A stretch of 64,000 nucleotides of DNA from Reichenbachiella agariperforans. Its GTDB lineage: Bacteria; Bacteroidota; Bacteroidia; Cytophagales; Cyclobacteriaceae. Made by a program: the position numbers and the translations under genes. A model generated the notes under the pieces. The model made no database searches, was not told the origin of the DNA, and saw nothing but the letters and a program-made list of their open reading frames with translations. Location: contig NZ_FRAA01000003.1 in NCBI RefSeq assembly GCF_900142205.1, positions 124,001 to 188,000 on the forward strand, in the 5' to 3' direction. Below are positions 62,436-64,000 of the stretch, piece after piece. Each line of letters begins with the position of its first letter. Within the stretch, counting starts at the first letter, position 1.

Positions 62436-63824
62436 ATGAAAAACACGATACGGATTATACCCCTATTAATTGCACTCTCACTGCTACTCTCGCGGTGCAA
62501 AGAAGAAAGCAAGGAACAACTCAAAGGACAAGTCATGGATGCCTACACCGGCGCACCATTGTCAGGCGTACAAGTTCTACTGATAGAAACGGGCACATCT
62601 GTCACGACGAATGAAAATGGGAGTTTCAAATTCGCAGAAATGGACATTACCACTCTAGTTGAGGCACAGGTGGGACTAAAGTTGACCCTAGCAGACTATC
62701 GACCGCTAGAAATCAACGCTACCATAGACACCAACAATACCATCCAACTATCTCCAGCTGACATCCCCGTCTACTACTACAATCAGCCCGTACAGCTGAG
62801 CGATGGCATCACTACAGGTACCGTTCAGGATCAGAATATGGATCAGCAGCTCATTCAAAACCTGATGGACAGACTGGTCAGAGATGAATACAAAGAGATT
62901 CACAGTCTCCTAATCTACAAAGATGACATGCTGGTAGTCGAGGAGTACTACTATGGCAACAATGACACCATCGACTTTGAAAACGGTGTGACGGTCGATC
63001 ATCAACCTGCCCCTATCCAGTGGTCTCGTGAAGACAAGCACTATGTAGCCTCTGCCAACAAAGCCCTCACGGGTACGATCGCAGGAATGGTTTTGGCAGA
63101 AAAAGGAATCAGCACAGATGAAGTTATTTCGCAGTATCTACCCGACTATGCGTCTTATTTCACGGACCCCAACAAAGCGAAAGTCACCCTACACCACTGC
63201 CTCAACATGACGGCAGGTTTCCAATGGGATGAGTGGTCTGGCAATGATCTCAAAGACCTCTGGAAGTCACAGGACTTTGCCGAATTTGTCCTATCCCGAA
63301 ACAATATGTCGCCTGACTCAGAGTGGCGATACAACAGTGCCCTGCCTAACCTCATCCTCAAAGCGCTAAGCAACATCGTCGATCAGGACATCAGAGACTG
63401 GGCGGACGACAACTTCTACCAAGCACTCGGTATCACTGATTACCAATGGCAGTCACAGCCTGACGGTACGCCTGAAGGATCCGCACGCATGTACCTCAGA
63501 CCGCGAGATATGTTAAAAATCGGCATCACCCTGCTCAATAACGGACAATGGGACGGCCAACAAGTTATACCCCAAGCATGGGTCGCTCAATGCCTGGAAG
63601 TACAAGAAAACACCGACTCGGGCGAGTATAGTCATGGATTCTGGTTAAGATCACTGGATGGGATCAACTACCTATCTGCAGAGGGAGATGGGGGCAATTT
63701 CATCAATGTGTTTCCTCAGCAAAACATGGTCGTCGTGATGACCCAAGGCAACTACCTCAAGTGGCCTATCTACATCGACCAGATGGACGACATGTTAGAG
63801 AACTACATTTTCCCAGCGTTGTAA
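62436..63824 (+). CDS. Serine hydrolase (beta-lactamase fold) with N-terminal regulatory-like domain
   Basis: This 462-residue lipoprotein has a signal ending LLLSRC (Cys21). Residues about 28-105 form a carboxypeptidase-regulatory-like beta domain (GQVMDAYTGAPLSGVQVLLI). The class C beta-lactamase-type domain follows with the SxxK motif in VASANKALTG and a tyrosine in WRYNSALPNL, arranged as Y-N-S rather than Y-x-N, as in esterase-like relatives. Such enzymes act on esters, amides or peptides, and penicillin hydrolysis is not implied. It follows GH3 by 132 nt in the same direction and could remove an ester from the glucan, but no evidence fixes the substrate. Confidence 0.8.
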   Translation: MKNTIRIIPLLIALSLLLSRCKEESKEQLKGQVMDAYTGAPLSGVQVLLIETGTSVTTNENGSFKFAEMDITTLVEAQVGLKLTLADYRPLEINATIDTNNTIQLSPADIPVYYYNQPVQLSDGITTGTVQDQNMDQQLIQNLMDRLVRDEYKEIHSLLIYKDDMLVVEEYYYGNNDTIDFENGVTVDHQPAPIQWSREDKHYVASANKALTGTIAGMVLAEKGISTDEVISQYLPDYASYFTDPNKAKVTLHHCLNMTAGFQWDEWSGNDLKDLWKSQDFAEFVLSRNNMSPDSEWRYNSALPNLILKALSNIVDQDIRDWADDNFYQALGITDYQWQSQPDGTPEGSARMYLRPRDMLKIGITLLNNGQWDGQQVIPQAWVAQCLEVQENTDSGEYSHGFWLRSLDGINYLSAEGDGGNFINVFPQQNMVVVMTQGNYLKWPIYIDQMDDMLENYIFPAL

Positions 63825-63840
63825 TACGTTTTGCTGTTCC

Positions 63841-63887
63841 GTATACATGCTAAATCGTAATCCTAACTCAAGATTTAGCATGTGTAC
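63841..63887 (+). terminator. Long hairpin after the serine hydrolase gene
   Basis: GTATACATGCTAAATC pairs with GATTTAGCATGTGTAC (16 pairs, one G-U) across a 15-nt loop, 16 nt after the stop codon. No T-run follows, so it could be a terminator or a 3'-end protecting structure. Confidence 0.5.
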
Positions 63888-63926
63888 AGCACAAAAATAG
63901 AAATGGTTGGATACCAAAGTCCTTGA

Positions 63927-64000
63927 GCTTGCGCAAGCAGGGAGTTGCAGTAAGTGTAACACACGATCCAGCTTGCGCAAGCAAAAGGGCATGCTTGCCC
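63927..64000. repeat. REP-like palindromes at the window end
   Basis: The 12-nt palindrome GCTTGCGCAAGC occurs at 63927-63938 and 63971-63982. It is followed by GGGCA-tgct-TGCCC at 63987-64000. Closely spaced short GC-rich palindromes after a gene end resemble REP/BIME elements or the terminal repeats of a small mobile element. The right-hand part lies outside the window. Confidence 0.45.

Noticed and set aside
1-64000. CRISPR arrays, tRNA or rRNA genes and insertion-sequence transposases
   Set aside because: No regular spaced repeats, cloverleaf-like segments, rRNA signatures or transposase frames were recognised by reading both strands; subtle RNAs could be missed without a covariance search.

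Overview
The window looks like chromosomal DNA from a member of the Bacteroidota, most likely a marine Cytophagales (Reichenbachiella-like) bacterium. The grounds are SusC/SusD pairs, a hybrid two-component regulator, type IX secretion C-terminal sorting domains, relaxed lipoprotein boxes, few Shine-Dalgarno sites, and a pigment locus of flexirubin/aryl-polyene type. The genus is inference. No rRNA, tRNA, CRISPR array or insertion sequence was recognised.

Region 1 (1-18.7 kb) is the right-hand part of a probable flexirubin / aryl-polyene-resorcinol pigment cluster. It opens with a 5'-truncated RND exporter fused to an acyltransferase and a methyltransferase. A perfect 44-nt palindrome separates this from a TetR - ABC - HlyD - TolC operon. 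Then come a TerB-like gene, an O-methyltransferase, a small lipoprotein, a probable flavin-dependent halogenase, and a tightly coupled operon: C45 autoproteolytic acyltransferase, holo-ACP synthase, AMP-ligase, phytoene-desaturase-like oxidoreductase and alpha/beta hydrolase. The ketosynthases, ACPs and ammonia-lyase expected for such a pathway are not present and should lie to the left. A MOSC protein (18.7-19.4 kb) borders the cluster.

Region 2 (19.5-42.9 kb) is a beta-mannan utilisation locus, all on the minus strand: SusC, SusD, two TIG-domain glycan-binding lipoproteins, GH26 mannanase, GH130 phosphorylase, a GPH-type sugar symporter, an acetylesterase, GH27 alpha-galactosidase, a T9SS-exported CBM35-GH26 mannanase, a hybrid two-component sensor-regulator and a GH5 mannanase. 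Together they describe surface capture and cutting of acetylated galacto(gluco)mannan, uptake through SusCD, periplasmic debranching, inner-membrane import and cytosolic phosphorolysis of a mannosyl disaccharide. The GH27-to-GH26 core (about 27-34 kb) looks richer in G+C than its flanks. A related inverted-repeat motif lies upstream of the GH26 gene and upstream of susC.

Region 3 (42.9-48.3 kb) joins the two loci: an 800-nt intergenic stretch containing a possible 40-residue membrane protein, a divergent GH2 lipoprotein, and a secreted mutarotase-fold (DUF5107-like) protein with a T9SS tail.

Region 4 (48.3-63.8 kb) is a beta-1,3-glucan (laminarin-type) locus: SusC/SusD, two tandem GH16 lipoproteins, a PKD surface lipoprotein, a divergent membrane regulator with sensor propeller and HTH but no kinase, a GH3 beta-glucosidase and a serine hydrolase. 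A 10-mer, AATACATCAA, occurs in both regulatory gaps flanking the regulator gene. The window ends in short palindromes resembling REP elements.
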